From Clostridia bacterium (GTDB taxonomy: Bacteria > Bacillota > Clostridia > Christensenellales > Aristaeellaceae), in the NCBI GenBank assembly GCA_017396845.1, contig JAFQKQ010000010.1:62001-126000 (forward strand): a stretch of DNA of 64,000 nucleotides, read 5' to 3'. Position 1 is the first letter of the stretch. Each line of letters starts with the position of its first letter. This document shows positions 17,891 through 25,629 of this stretch, piece after piece. Under the pieces are notes generated by a model. It searched no databases. It worked only from the letters and a program-made list of their open reading frames with translations, and was not told the DNA's origin. The position numbers and the translations under genes are program-made.

Positions 17891-19129
17891 TTATTTCAGC
17901 CATACCGCGCCTTCGGGGCGAACATAGAGCGGCTTTACCGCGCCCTCGCCGAAGACCGCGTTCATTTTATCGGTATACTCGACCATCAGATGCTTGGGAA
18001 CGAAGGCCAGAATGGTTCCCGCAAAACCGCCGCCGTGGATGCGCCATGCGCCGCCTGCGTTTTTAAGAATTCTTCTGGACATTTCAAGCGCCAGCGGCAT
18101 TTCCTGATTGTCGCGTCCGGGAACGCACAGATTCTGAAGCAGCTTCCAACTGCTTTCGCCGGATTCGATTACTCCGTCTAAAAATGCCTTCAGATCATCG
18201 TTTTTGAGTGCCTTTGCCATTTCGATCACGCGCGCGTTTTCATCGGCAAAGTGCAGTGCGCGGAGAATCGCGCGGTCGGAGGCCTTGCCCTTGAGGAAAG
18301 GAATTTTGCCTTCGATTTGATCGGCGACTTCTCTTAATACGCCTGCGCCCAGAAGGGAAGCGACATTTTTCATCTCAGCGGGAACCGCTGCATATTCGTT
18401 TGTCAGATTTCCGTGGTCGCCGCCCGCGCTCACTACGCATACGTCGTAGCCCTTTTCGGAGAAATTATATTTCAGCGCTTCTACCTTTGCGCCGCCGTTT
18501 TCAAAATCGATAAACACCAGTCCGCCCACTGCGCTCGCCATCTGATCCATCAGTCCGCAGGGCTTGAGGAAATACTGATTCTCCGCCTTCTGACTGATTT
18601 TGGCGTTCAGCTCGGGATCCACCGTCCACGCATTGAACAGCGCGTCGTTTATGGATACGAGCAGCACTTCAAACGCGGCGGAGGAAGAAAGACCGCTGCC
18701 GCGCAGTACGCTGCTGGTGACGCATGCGTCAAAGCCGCCGATTTCAAAGCCCGCTTCCTTTAAAAAGGCCGCTACGCCGCGAATCAGCGCAAAGGTGGTC
18801 TCTTTTTCTTCAGGATGCATGGTTAAATCGCTTACATCCACGGTAAACGGCTCGTCATATCCCTCGGAATACAGGGTTACGATGCTGTTTCCGCTCTTTC
18901 TGGCGACTGCCACGGTGTCCAGATCTACGCTTGCCGCCAGCACGCAGCCGAAATTGTGATCCGTATGATTGCCGACAATCTCCGTACGTCCGGGCGCAGA
19001 GATGATTTCGGTATCATCGCTGTTTCCGAATCGGCGTGCAAATTCCTTTTTCAAATTTTCAAAGCGCGCAAGCTGCGTCTTTGCCTGCTCTTCGCCGCCA
19101 TATAAATGAATCAGGCGATTCATATCCAT
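17891..19129 (-). CDS. galK: Galactokinase
   Basis: A 412-residue GHMP kinase that phosphorylates galactose to galactose-1-phosphate for the Leloir pathway. The family signature is APGRTEIVGNHTDHNFG (46-62), the ATP loop LRGSGLSSSAAFEV (around 133-146), and the C-terminal GGGFAGTILAFV (around 370). The usual GRVNLIGEH is varied to GRTEIVGNH, as in several Clostridia. The start ATG has AAAGGATG at suitable spacing. galT is nearby on the opposite strand at 20,352, which supports a galactose role. It heads the tsaE-tsaB-rimI group. Confidence 0.93.
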   Translation of the reverse strand: MDMNRLIHLYGGEEQAKTQLARFENLKKEFARRFGNSDDTEIISAPGRTEIVGNHTDHNFGCVLAASVDLDTVAVARKSGNSIVTLYSEGYDEPFTVDVSDLTMHPEEKETTFALIRGVAAFLKEAGFEIGGFDACVTSSVLRGSGLSSSAAFEVLLVSINDALFNAWTVDPELNAKISQKAENQYFLKPCGLMDQMASAVGGLVFIDFENGGAKVEALKYNFSEKGYDVCVVSAGGDHGNLTNEYAAVPAEMKNVASLLGAGVLREVADQIEGKIPFLKGKASDRAILRALHFADENARVIEMAKALKNDDLKAFLDGVIESGESSWKLLQNLCVPGRDNQEMPLALEMSRRILKNAGGAWRIHGGGFAGTILAFVPKHLMVEYTDKMNAVFGEGAVKPLYVRPEGAVWLK

Positions 19130-19515
19130 AAATGGTTCATCCTTTCAATATTTCTCTATTATATATTGTATCGCTTTTTTAGATTCTTGGCAATCCTTTT
19201 TTGATGTTTCGGAAGCAACGGTCTTTGATACTTTTTTCAGAGAGGAAAGCTGTACGGGTATTAGCAATGGCAGTAGATATATTTCTTTCAAGAACGAATT
19301 CCTCGGGCGCTTTTCCGATAGAAAGGGAGAGGAACCGCGTGAGCCGTGAATGGATGCGGCACATTCAGCGCGTTTGAGATCGAAAGAAAGCTCCTTACCA
19401 ACTTTACGGAAGTCTGAACTTTCGCGTTTGATATAACTATTACTATAATACATCAAGCGGCGCAGAGCATAGAAAAAAACAGCGTATCCGGTTGAAATGA
19501 TATATTCTAAAAGTG
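19130..19515. other. Intergenic stretch with possible decayed coding material
   Basis: The 19130-19573 gap separates divergent galK and the PHP gene. On the minus strand, two overlapping frames (19145-19456 and 19179-19364) each look protein-like in part, for example FRKVGKELSFDLKRAECA in one and GKAPEEFVLERNISTAIANT in the other. This pattern would fit a frameshifted gene remnant, but I recognise no family and there is no clear ribosome site. Confidence 0.25.
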
Positions 19516-19544
19516 TTGCAATTCATCCGATTCCGATGCATAAT
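19516..19544 (+). promoter_or_regulatory. Promoter for the PHP gene
   Basis: TTGCAA (19516-19521), 17-bp spacer, CATAAT (19539-19544), 30 bp before the start codon. Confidence 0.6.
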
Positions 19545-19573
19545 AGAGAATATATTATCCGGAAAGACGGAGG

Positions 19574-20254
19574 ATGAATATGATACAGGATCTGCATTCG
19601 CATACATGGTATTCTGCCTGCGGACGCGATGAAATGGAGACGGTGATTGAAACGGCGCTTGCGGGCGGAATCGAGCTACTTGGCATCAGCGACCATAATT
19701 ACGGGATCGGGAACAGGAAGCAGGAGTATCTTCAGGATATTCAGGAAATGAAAAAGAAATATGAAGGCAGAATCCGGCTGCTTCGGGGCATTGAGATTGC
19801 TACGCTCCCAGGGAAGGGACCGGAAAATCCGAAGGATATCGCGGAATTTGACTACTGCCTGATAGAGCATATCGACGAAAGCGAAAGCGTGCTGGGAGCA
19901 GACATAATAAGATATGCGGAGGAATCGCCGATTCCCGTGGGTATTGCGCATACGGATTTATTCGGCTTTTCGGAAAAAATGGGCATTGCGCCGCTTACGC
20001 TCCTTTCCATGTTTCATGAGAGAGGTATTTTCTGGGAGATGAACGTAAATTACGATTCTATCCACAAATACCGGGAACACAAATATGTGAAGGCGTTTTT
20101 GGAAAACTGGGAAATGCTTGATATCGTGAAAAAGTCCGGCATACGCTTGTCGGTAGGCTTTGACGGACATCGAGCGGAGGATTACCTGCCCGAGCGCGTG
20201 ATACGGATGAACCGGTATCTGGAGGAAAACGGCGTTAAAAAGATATTTGAGTGA
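19574..20254 (+). CDS. PHP-domain metal-dependent phosphoesterase
   Basis: A 226-residue protein of the polymerase-and-histidinol-phosphatase family. Metal-binding motifs are DLHSHTWYSACG (6-17), the SDHNYG segment (around 40), GIEIATLPGK (around 73), GIAHTDLFGF (around 123) and the final GFDGHRAEDY (around 197), so the trinuclear site is complete. It is shorter than HisK-type histidinol phosphatases, so the substrate is open; a nucleotide or sugar phosphate is possible. GGAGG lies just before the ATG. It stands between divergent galK and co-directional galT. Confidence 0.85.
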   Translation: MNMIQDLHSHTWYSACGRDEMETVIETALAGGIELLGISDHNYGIGNRKQEYLQDIQEMKKKYEGRIRLLRGIEIATLPGKGPENPKDIAEFDYCLIEHIDESESVLGADIIRYAEESPIPVGIAHTDLFGFSEKMGIAPLTLLSMFHERGIFWEMNVNYDSIHKYREHKYVKAFLENWEMLDIVKKSGIRLSVGFDGHRAEDYLPERVIRMNRYLEENGVKKIFE

Positions 20255-20290
20255 GAGGATTATTTATCATCTTTGATACGTAAATTTTAT

Positions 20291-20319
20291 TTGACATTTC
20301 TATCTCTCTGCGCAATAAT
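20291..20319 (+). promoter_or_regulatory. Promoter for galT
   Basis: Perfect TTGACA (20291-20296) and AATAAT (20314-20319) at 17 bp; an alternative -10, TAATAT, overlaps at 20316-20321. Confidence 0.75.
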
Positions 20320-20351
20320 ATAGAGAAAGATGTATACGGAGGGATACGCAC

Positions 20352-21872
20352 ATGGCTGTGACGAGCGCGCATGAGATAGAAAGGATGCTTTTGTTTGCCG
20401 TACAAAAGGGCTTGATCGATAAAGAGGATATGGCATATACCCGAAATCGCCTGTTTGAAATTATGGAAATGGATGCGCCGGATGGGGAAGTGCTTTCGGA
20501 AAGCATGGAAATTCCCGATACGCTCACGCCGATTTTGGAGGCGCTTTCGGACACGGCAGCTTCAAAGGGGCTGATCCGGGATACGATGGAATCCCGCGAT
20601 CTGTTTTCCGCCAAGCTCGCGGGCGCGGTTACGCCGTCGCCGTATGAAGTCAGAAGGCGTTTTCAGGAATTGTATAACGAATCCAAGGAGAAGGCGACCG
20701 AGTGGTTCTATGAAATGTGCCGCGCGGCCGACTATATCAAGGTAGACCGCATCAATAAAAATGCACGCTTTTTTGAGGGCGGACTTGAAATCACGATCAA
20801 TCTTTCAAAGCCGGAAAAGGATCCGAGAGATATCGCAAACGCACTCAAAATGAAAAGCGCCGGATATCCCAAGTGCATGCTGTGCATTGAAAATCCCGGT
20901 TATGCCGGAAGACCCGGTTTTCCCGCCCGTCAGAATCACCGCATGATTCCGGTTACGGTGGGCGGCGAGAGCTGGCATATGCAGTATTCGCCGTATCTGT
21001 ATTACAACGAGCACTGCATCGTACTTTCCGATATTCACCGCCCGATGAAGATCAATAAAGAGGCTTTTGGCCGCCTGTTTGATTTCGTAGAGCAGTACCC
21101 GCATTATTTCCTCGGCTCGAACGCCGATCTTCCGATCGTCGGCGGCTCGATTCTGACGCACGATCATTTCCAGGGCGGCTGTTATGAATTCCCGATGGAC
21201 AAAGCGGGGGACGAGATCGTACTGGATTCGGGCGATGCGGAGATCGCCGCTTCCATTGTCGATTGGCCGATGAGCTGTATTCGCTTAAAGAGCAAATCAA
21301 GGGAAAAGCTGATTGAAAGAGCGGATCGGATTCTCAGCGCCTGGCGCGAATATTCCGACGCCGAAAACGACGTATACGCCTTTACCGATCAAAAGCACAA
21401 CACCATTACTCCTATCGTCAGAAAATCAGGCGGCGCATGGAAGATGGATCTGGTTTTAAGAAACAACCGCACAAGCGACGAGCATCCGCTGGGCATTTTC
21501 CATCCGCACAGCGATCTTCACCATATCAAGAAGGAGAACATCGGCCTGATCGAAGTAATGGGTCTTATGATCCTGCCCGGAAGGCTTTTAAAGGAGCTGG
21601 ACGAAGCCGCCAAATATCTGACGGGCGATAAGCGCATAGAGGACGGCTTTGACAAGGATGCGCCCGGCGCGTGCCACTTCGAATGGATAACAGAGCTTGT
21701 AAATGCGTACGGAAACCAAAACACACAGGCGCAGGCGGAGGATATCCTGAGAAAAGGCGTTGCCGGGAAGTGCTGCCGAGTGCTTGCGGACGCGGGCGTA
21801 TTCAAGCAGACGGAAAAGGGCAGAAAGGGATTTGTGAAGTTCCTGGAAACGGTTGGATTTCAAAAGAGATAA
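20352..21872 (+). CDS. galT: UTP/UDP-glucose--hexose-1-phosphate uridylyltransferase (GalT class 2)
   Basis: A 506-residue uridylyltransferase that exchanges UMP between UDP-glucose and galactose-1-phosphate, following galactokinase in the Leloir pathway. The length and architecture are those of the Firmicutes class 2 type rather than the 350-residue E. coli form. The histidine-rich active-site region is ILTHDHFQGG (around 263-272), and CMLCIENPGYAGRPGFPARQ (around 176-195) and GIFHPHSDLHHIKKENIGLI (around 383) are typical of the class. GGAGGG precedes the ATG. It has its own promoter and a strong terminator, so it is a single-gene unit. galE was not seen. Confidence 0.95.
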   Translation: MAVTSAHEIERMLLFAVQKGLIDKEDMAYTRNRLFEIMEMDAPDGEVLSESMEIPDTLTPILEALSDTAASKGLIRDTMESRDLFSAKLAGAVTPSPYEVRRRFQELYNESKEKATEWFYEMCRAADYIKVDRINKNARFFEGGLEITINLSKPEKDPRDIANALKMKSAGYPKCMLCIENPGYAGRPGFPARQNHRMIPVTVGGESWHMQYSPYLYYNEHCIVLSDIHRPMKINKEAFGRLFDFVEQYPHYFLGSNADLPIVGGSILTHDHFQGGCYEFPMDKAGDEIVLDSGDAEIAASIVDWPMSCIRLKSKSREKLIERADRILSAWREYSDAENDVYAFTDQKHNTITPIVRKSGGAWKMDLVLRNNRTSDEHPLGIFHPHSDLHHIKKENIGLIEVMGLMILPGRLLKELDEAAKYLTGDKRIEDGFDKDAPGACHFEWITELVNAYGNQNTQAQAEDILRKGVAGKCCRVLADAGVFKQTEKGRKGFVKFLETVGFQKR

Positions 21873-21875
21873 TGA

Positions 21876-21917
21876 AAAAGGGACTGCTTCGGAAAAATTT
21901 CTGAAGCAGTCCCTTTT
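21876..21917 (+). terminator. Intrinsic terminator after galT
   Basis: A 15-bp perfect stem (21876-21890 with 21903-21917) flanked by A and T runs, directly after the galT stop. Confidence 0.9.
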
Positions 21918-21918
21918 G

Positions 21919-22464
21919 ATGCATGGTCTGCATGCGCATGATGCGCGCGTGTATATCGAGCGCGATGTGCGTGCGCTTTCCGCCGTGTTCAAGCGCGCGA
22001 CCCAATCCCCCAAGCGCTATTTCTGTGATATCGGCCTTGCCCGCGATCTGATCGCCGACGACCTCGCCTGCGGGCCGCGAACGGCTGGGTGTTTGAAACC
22101 TTCGTCATCTCCGAGATTCGGAAAGCCTTTCCAATGCCGGTTTGGACTTAAGTTATTTTGCTTCCTGATATCGCGGCAAGGATAAGAAAAAGGCTGTCAG
22201 CAACGGGGAAGCCGCCGAGCCTGAGGGCGAAAACGACTATATCATTAAAAAACCGGCGTTCGCTATCCCATAGAAATCAAGAAAAATGCCTCCGTCACTT
22301 CTGACATAACCGGAGCCTTCCGGATTCTTGATACCGTTCCCGACAAGAAACGAGGCATTGCCGCAGTTTGCCGTATGCGTCCGAAGCCCGGTGCTTTTTG
22401 GGATAATGTACTGAAGATCCCCGGTATTGTATATATGACGCATAAGAGCAGCCGGTCATTCTGA
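21919..22464 (+). pseudogene. Remnant of an AAA-type ATPase with DUF4143 domain
   Basis: Several frames together spell a DUF4143-family ATPase (the P-loop proteins whose C-terminal part is nuclease-like). Visible pieces are ARVYIERDVRALSAVF, SPKRYFCDIGLARDLIADD, then in another frame NGWVFETFVISEIRKAF, then YRGKDKKKAVSNGEAAEPEG, and finally YPIEIKKNASVTSDITGAF running to the stop at 22462-22464. The P-loop half is missing, a large internal part is deleted, and at least three frameshifts or stops separate the pieces. It is clearly non-functional. It begins right behind the galT terminator, which suggests an old insertion or deletion event there. Confidence 0.8.
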
Positions 22465-22497
22465 AACGGTATTCATGAATGATCGGCTGCTCTTATG
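22441..22497. terminator. Long hairpin at the end of the pseudogene
   Basis: Arms of 20 bases with one mismatch (22441-22460 and 22478-22497) around a 17-base loop. It sits where the pseudogene ends and the converging GDPD gene would need a terminator, but the T runs are poor. The 22498-22609 remainder shows nothing else. Confidence 0.55.
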
Positions 22498-22609
22498 AAA
22501 AGCGGGATGGGAAGCTTTCGTATATCCGTGCGATAAATGGATGTTTTTTCATCAAAAGCATTTTCATAAAATGTATGAATCCCGGCTTCTTTGGGCATTC
22601 TTTCGCGGA

Positions 22610-23446
22610 TTATCTGTACTTAAGCCCGTTTGCCGTAAGATACTCGTTCAGCATGCCTGTCCAATCGGTCTGTATGATATCGAAGCCGCGCTTTGCGAGC
22701 CAGCCCCAGCTGTTTTCCATATTGCCTAAGATGGCCATGTCGTCCGAATGCCCGGCGCTGAGGACGGTAAGGTAATTGTATACAATGGCGTTGACCCAAG
22801 CGAGTATATTATCAGATTTCAGTCGGTTTATATATTCGCGGGAGCAGATATAGCTGTTTTCATCGGAAAAGAGCAGCTCCTGACCGATGTAATTGATGTT
22901 CCTTTTTAAAAGCTGCTCATGCACGGATCCCGCCTCGTCCCATGTGACGACCATATACGGAATCTCGGGCGCGAAGCGTTCAATATGATCGAAGTGATAA
23001 TCGCTTGCGCCCGTCTTTATAAGAATCTGATCCGTCATATCGTAGGCGCGAAGGCGGCGGGCGATGATCTCCGGATGATCGCCGAATTTATCCACGTTGA
23101 TATAGCGGCGCCCCTTGAATCTTTCCAGCACCTCGTCCAGCGTATGAATGGGAAACTGCGTGGGGGTGAGATCGTAATTCACGTAACGAAGATTGCGGAT
23201 ATCGGAGGCGTACATATTGGAAAGGCTTCCGTTAAAGCCCAGATGCGCCCTTTCCATGCCGGGGTGGAATATGAAGGGAACGCCGTCTTTGGAAAGCGCC
23301 ACATCGATTTCGATCATATCCGCACCCTGCCTAAGCGCAAGCTCATACGCCGGTATGGTGTTGCAGGGGATATTTCCGCCGGAAGCGCCCCTGTGCGCGG
23401 CGATCAGTATTTTTTCCTGCGCGGCTTTTCTGAGATTGAATTCCAT
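22610..23446 (-). CDS. Glycerophosphodiester phosphodiesterase
   Basis: A 278-residue TIM-barrel enzyme that cleaves glycerophosphodiesters to sn-glycerol-3-phosphate and an alcohol. The catalytic His is in AAHRGASGG, the metal-binding Glu/Asp pair in MIEIDVALSKDG, and the second His in FIFHPGMERA. There is no signal peptide or membrane segment, so it is cytoplasmic. Two ATGs lie nine bases apart. GGAGG touches the first but is well placed for the second, so 23446 is chosen. It is followed after about 145 bp by the pseudogene; the NUDIX gene lies just upstream and may share its transcript. Confidence 0.92.
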   Translation of the reverse strand: MEFNLRKAAQEKILIAAHRGASGGNIPCNTIPAYELALRQGADMIEIDVALSKDGVPFIFHPGMERAHLGFNGSLSNMYASDIRNLRYVNYDLTPTQFPIHTLDEVLERFKGRRYINVDKFGDHPEIIARRLRAYDMTDQILIKTGASDYHFDHIERFAPEIPYMVVTWDEAGSVHEQLLKRNINYIGQELLFSDENSYICSREYINRLKSDNILAWVNAIVYNYLTVLSAGHSDDMAILGNMENSWGWLAKRGFDIIQTDWTGMLNEYLTANGLKYR

Positions 23447-23463
23447 TGCTTTCATCCTCCCGG

Positions 23464-23949
23464 CTATGGTTCTACGTACACAAAATGCTGAACGCCGGAA
23501 TCGATCGATTTCATCAGACTGCCGGCATTTTCGGGGTAAACTTCCATTTTTTCCATGTCTTCGATCTTCGTCCAGTAAAAGCCCAATTTAAACCGGCGCC
23601 CTTCCATCTCTTCAATTCCGTAAAAGGAACCGGAAAGGGGGATGGAGGGATTTTTGAAGCGAACCATGTAGTACAGGCAGATCTGCTGACAGGTTTTCCC
23701 GCGCCACGGGAAGAATATTTCCGCCACCCATTTAAGCTCCCCTACTTCAATTTCTTCGCCGAGCTCCTCCATGAATTCGCGCTTCAGCGTTTCTTCGTTG
23801 GTCTCCCCGAAGGCGGCCTGTCCGCCGGGATACGCATAGCCGGTATCGTCGTCCGGCTTTTGAAGAAGCACGCAGCCGTCGTGAACAACGATGCCGGCGA
23901 TTCTGTAGCTGAACATATGCGTATCGGTCTTAAAGGAAATGTCCTGCAT
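23464..23949 (-). CDS. NUDIX hydrolase
   Basis: A 161-residue hydrolase of nucleoside diphosphates linked to another moiety. The NUDIX box is complete: GQAAFGETNEETLKREFMEE, then LGEE, with the REFMEELGEE core that binds Mg2+. The N-terminal strand SYRIAGIVVHDGCVLLQK is typical. The substrate cannot be read from sequence. The ADP-ribosylglycohydrolase gene immediately upstream on the same strand makes ADP-ribose a reasonable guess. The gap to the GDPD gene is only 17 bases from this stop to the GDPD start. Confidence 0.9.
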   Translation of the reverse strand: MQDISFKTDTHMFSYRIAGIVVHDGCVLLQKPDDDTGYAYPGGQAAFGETNEETLKREFMEELGEEIEVGELKWVAEIFFPWRGKTCQQICLYYMVRFKNPSIPLSGSFYGIEEMEGRRFKLGFYWTKIEDMEKMEVYPENAGSLMKSIDSGVQHFVYVEP

Positions 23950-24016
23950 AATCTCGCCTCGCTTATCTTACCGTATGCAAAACCGGGTGAAACGTTCGCT
24001 TCACCCGTGTTTTGTT

Positions 24017-25009
24017 CTATTTTCCGGCATCATACGCCTTTTTTGCGATTTTTTCAAGCAGCTCTCTTTTTTTGAGTGTTTTCAGCCAATTCGCGGGGAT
24101 TGCATCCGGACCGTAGTAAAGACCTGCCAGACCGCCCGCAACGGCGGCGGTGGTATCGGTGTCCGAGCCGAGGTTTACTGATTTGAGTACGCAATCCTGG
24201 TAGGTGTTTGTCGTGAGCAGGCACCAGAGGGCGGCATGAAGCGTATCCAGCACGTATCCGCCGGAGGTAATCTTGTCCTCGGTATAGTGGATCAGGTTTT
24301 CCGGCGAAACATATTCGGCATTTCCCGGCGCGATTTCTTTTGCGAATTCTCCGCCGAGCGCTTTATACTTGTCCATTGCCTTTGCAAATCCGCGCCCGAT
24401 CAGATCGTTCAGGGGTTCACCGTCCCTCTTTAAAAGGATTTCCCTTGCGATATATGTGTAGATACCGCAGCATACAAGCGAGCGAACGTGCGCATGGGTG
24501 AGCGCGGATGTGGTGTGAACGGGGGTCAGGAATTCCGGATCATCCTCCGCGCAGGTGAGCGAGCGCCACAGGGAGATGGGCAGCGTGCGCATGAGCGAAC
24601 CGTTGCCGTTGCCGTTTTCCGTGCGGTTACCCGCGGATTCGATATCCTTGCTCATTACAAAATTCATAAGCGCGCGCCTGGTGGTGGAGCCGATGTCAAA
24701 AAGCTCATCCGTCGCCGTATATTTGGCGTGTTTCATCCAGGATACGAACTTTTTCATGATATCTTCGGGATCAAAATAGCCCTTTGTCAGGCTGTCCATC
24801 ACGCAAAGCGCCATACTGGTGTCATCCGACCAGGTGCCGGCGGGCTGAGAGTAGGTTCCCATACCGACCATATCGATGCAGGGATTGTTTTTCATCTCCC
24901 GGCGCGTATGAAACTCAAAGGGAACGCCGAGCGCGTCTGCGGTTGCCAGCCCCAGGATTCCTGACAGGAAGGGGTTTTCGGTGGTTTGACAGATAAACTT
25001 GGTTGTCAT
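24017..25009 (-). CDS. ADP-ribosylglycohydrolase (DraG/ARH family)
   Basis: A 330-residue all-helical enzyme that removes ADP-ribose from proteins or other ADP-ribosylated substrates. Both Mg2+-binding signatures are present: GTWSDDTSM (around 58-66) and NLGSDTDTTAAVAGG (around 283-297). NGNGSLMRTLPISLW (around 131-145) is also typical. It is a free-standing cytoplasmic protein with no signal peptide. It lies 28 bases after an unknown gene and upstream of the NUDIX gene, forming a possible ADP-ribose turnover group downstream of the kinase-NACHT gene. Confidence 0.92.
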   Translation of the reverse strand: MTTKFICQTTENPFLSGILGLATADALGVPFEFHTRREMKNNPCIDMVGMGTYSQPAGTWSDDTSMALCVMDSLTKGYFDPEDIMKKFVSWMKHAKYTATDELFDIGSTTRRALMNFVMSKDIESAGNRTENGNGNGSLMRTLPISLWRSLTCAEDDPEFLTPVHTTSALTHAHVRSLVCCGIYTYIAREILLKRDGEPLNDLIGRGFAKAMDKYKALGGEFAKEIAPGNAEYVSPENLIHYTEDKITSGGYVLDTLHAALWCLLTTNTYQDCVLKSVNLGSDTDTTAAVAGGLAGLYYGPDAIPANWLKTLKKRELLEKIAKKAYDAGK

Positions 25010-25037
25010 AGCGGTTTCCTCTTTTTGAATAATGTTT

Positions 25038-25523
25038 TTACACAGTGCTTCGCATCATATGCTGCGCGCGGGCGAGCTTATCCCAGGTTTCATGGCCGCC
25101 CTTGATGCTTTCGTTCCATACGCGCGCCAGCTCTTCGCTGTAGCCGAATACTGCGCCGGGGATGCGGGTATAGAGATACTTGTACAGCTCCTCCGAAGCG
25201 CCCTTTGTGGCGACTACCGCCGGATGCTCCTGACCGCTTCTGGTTCTGAATACCATGGAATTGAAGCCGCCCGTGGGGATTACACCGTAGAGCTTCATGT
25301 TCAGTCTCTTCGGATAGACCCAGGCGATATCGGAGGTATGCAGGATGTGAAAGCCCAATACGGAGCGGTCGATAATGAGGAATTCATCGTTTACGCGAAT
25401 CCCCTGTACGCTCGGTGTATTCTCATAGAAGGCTTCCAGAGCGATTCTCGCTTGATCGGGCTCCGGCTGCTTTTTCAAAAAATTCTCAACGGCGTATTTA
25501 TTGAATAAATTGGTAAGCGGCAT
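25038..25523 (-). CDS. Uncharacterised protein between the kinase and ADP-ribosylglycohydrolase genes
   Basis: A 161-residue soluble protein that I cannot place in a family. The N-terminal fifty residues look helical (NLFNKYAVENFLKKQPEPDQ). The middle is beta-rich (DEFLIIDRSVLGFHILHTSD, then IAWVYPKRLNMKLYGVIPTG, then NSMVFRTRSGQEHPAVVATK). The C terminus is helical with conserved-looking aromatic residues (EELYKYLYTRIPGAVFGYSE). A beta-sandwich of PH-like type is imaginable but unproved. There is a GGAGGATT ribosome site just upstream of the start. It is co-directional with the kinase-NACHT gene (106-bp gap) and the ADP-ribosylglycohydrolase gene (28-bp gap). Confidence 0.75.
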   Translation of the reverse strand: MPLTNLFNKYAVENFLKKQPEPDQARIALEAFYENTPSVQGIRVNDEFLIIDRSVLGFHILHTSDIAWVYPKRLNMKLYGVIPTGGFNSMVFRTRSGQEHPAVVATKGASEELYKYLYTRIPGAVFGYSEELARVWNESIKGGHETWDKLARAQHMMRSTV

Positions 25524-25629
25524 AATCGAATCCTCCTAATGATTTCAGTCGTGTTCGGGAAGTATGTCCCCCTTGATGACGATATAATACCACACGGGAG
25601 GATACGGATTTGAAACGGTTTTCCGCTTC

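Noticed and set aside
19145..19456. 103-residue open frame upstream of galK
   Set aside because: No ribosome site and mixed protein-like signals in two frames; kept only as possible remnant.
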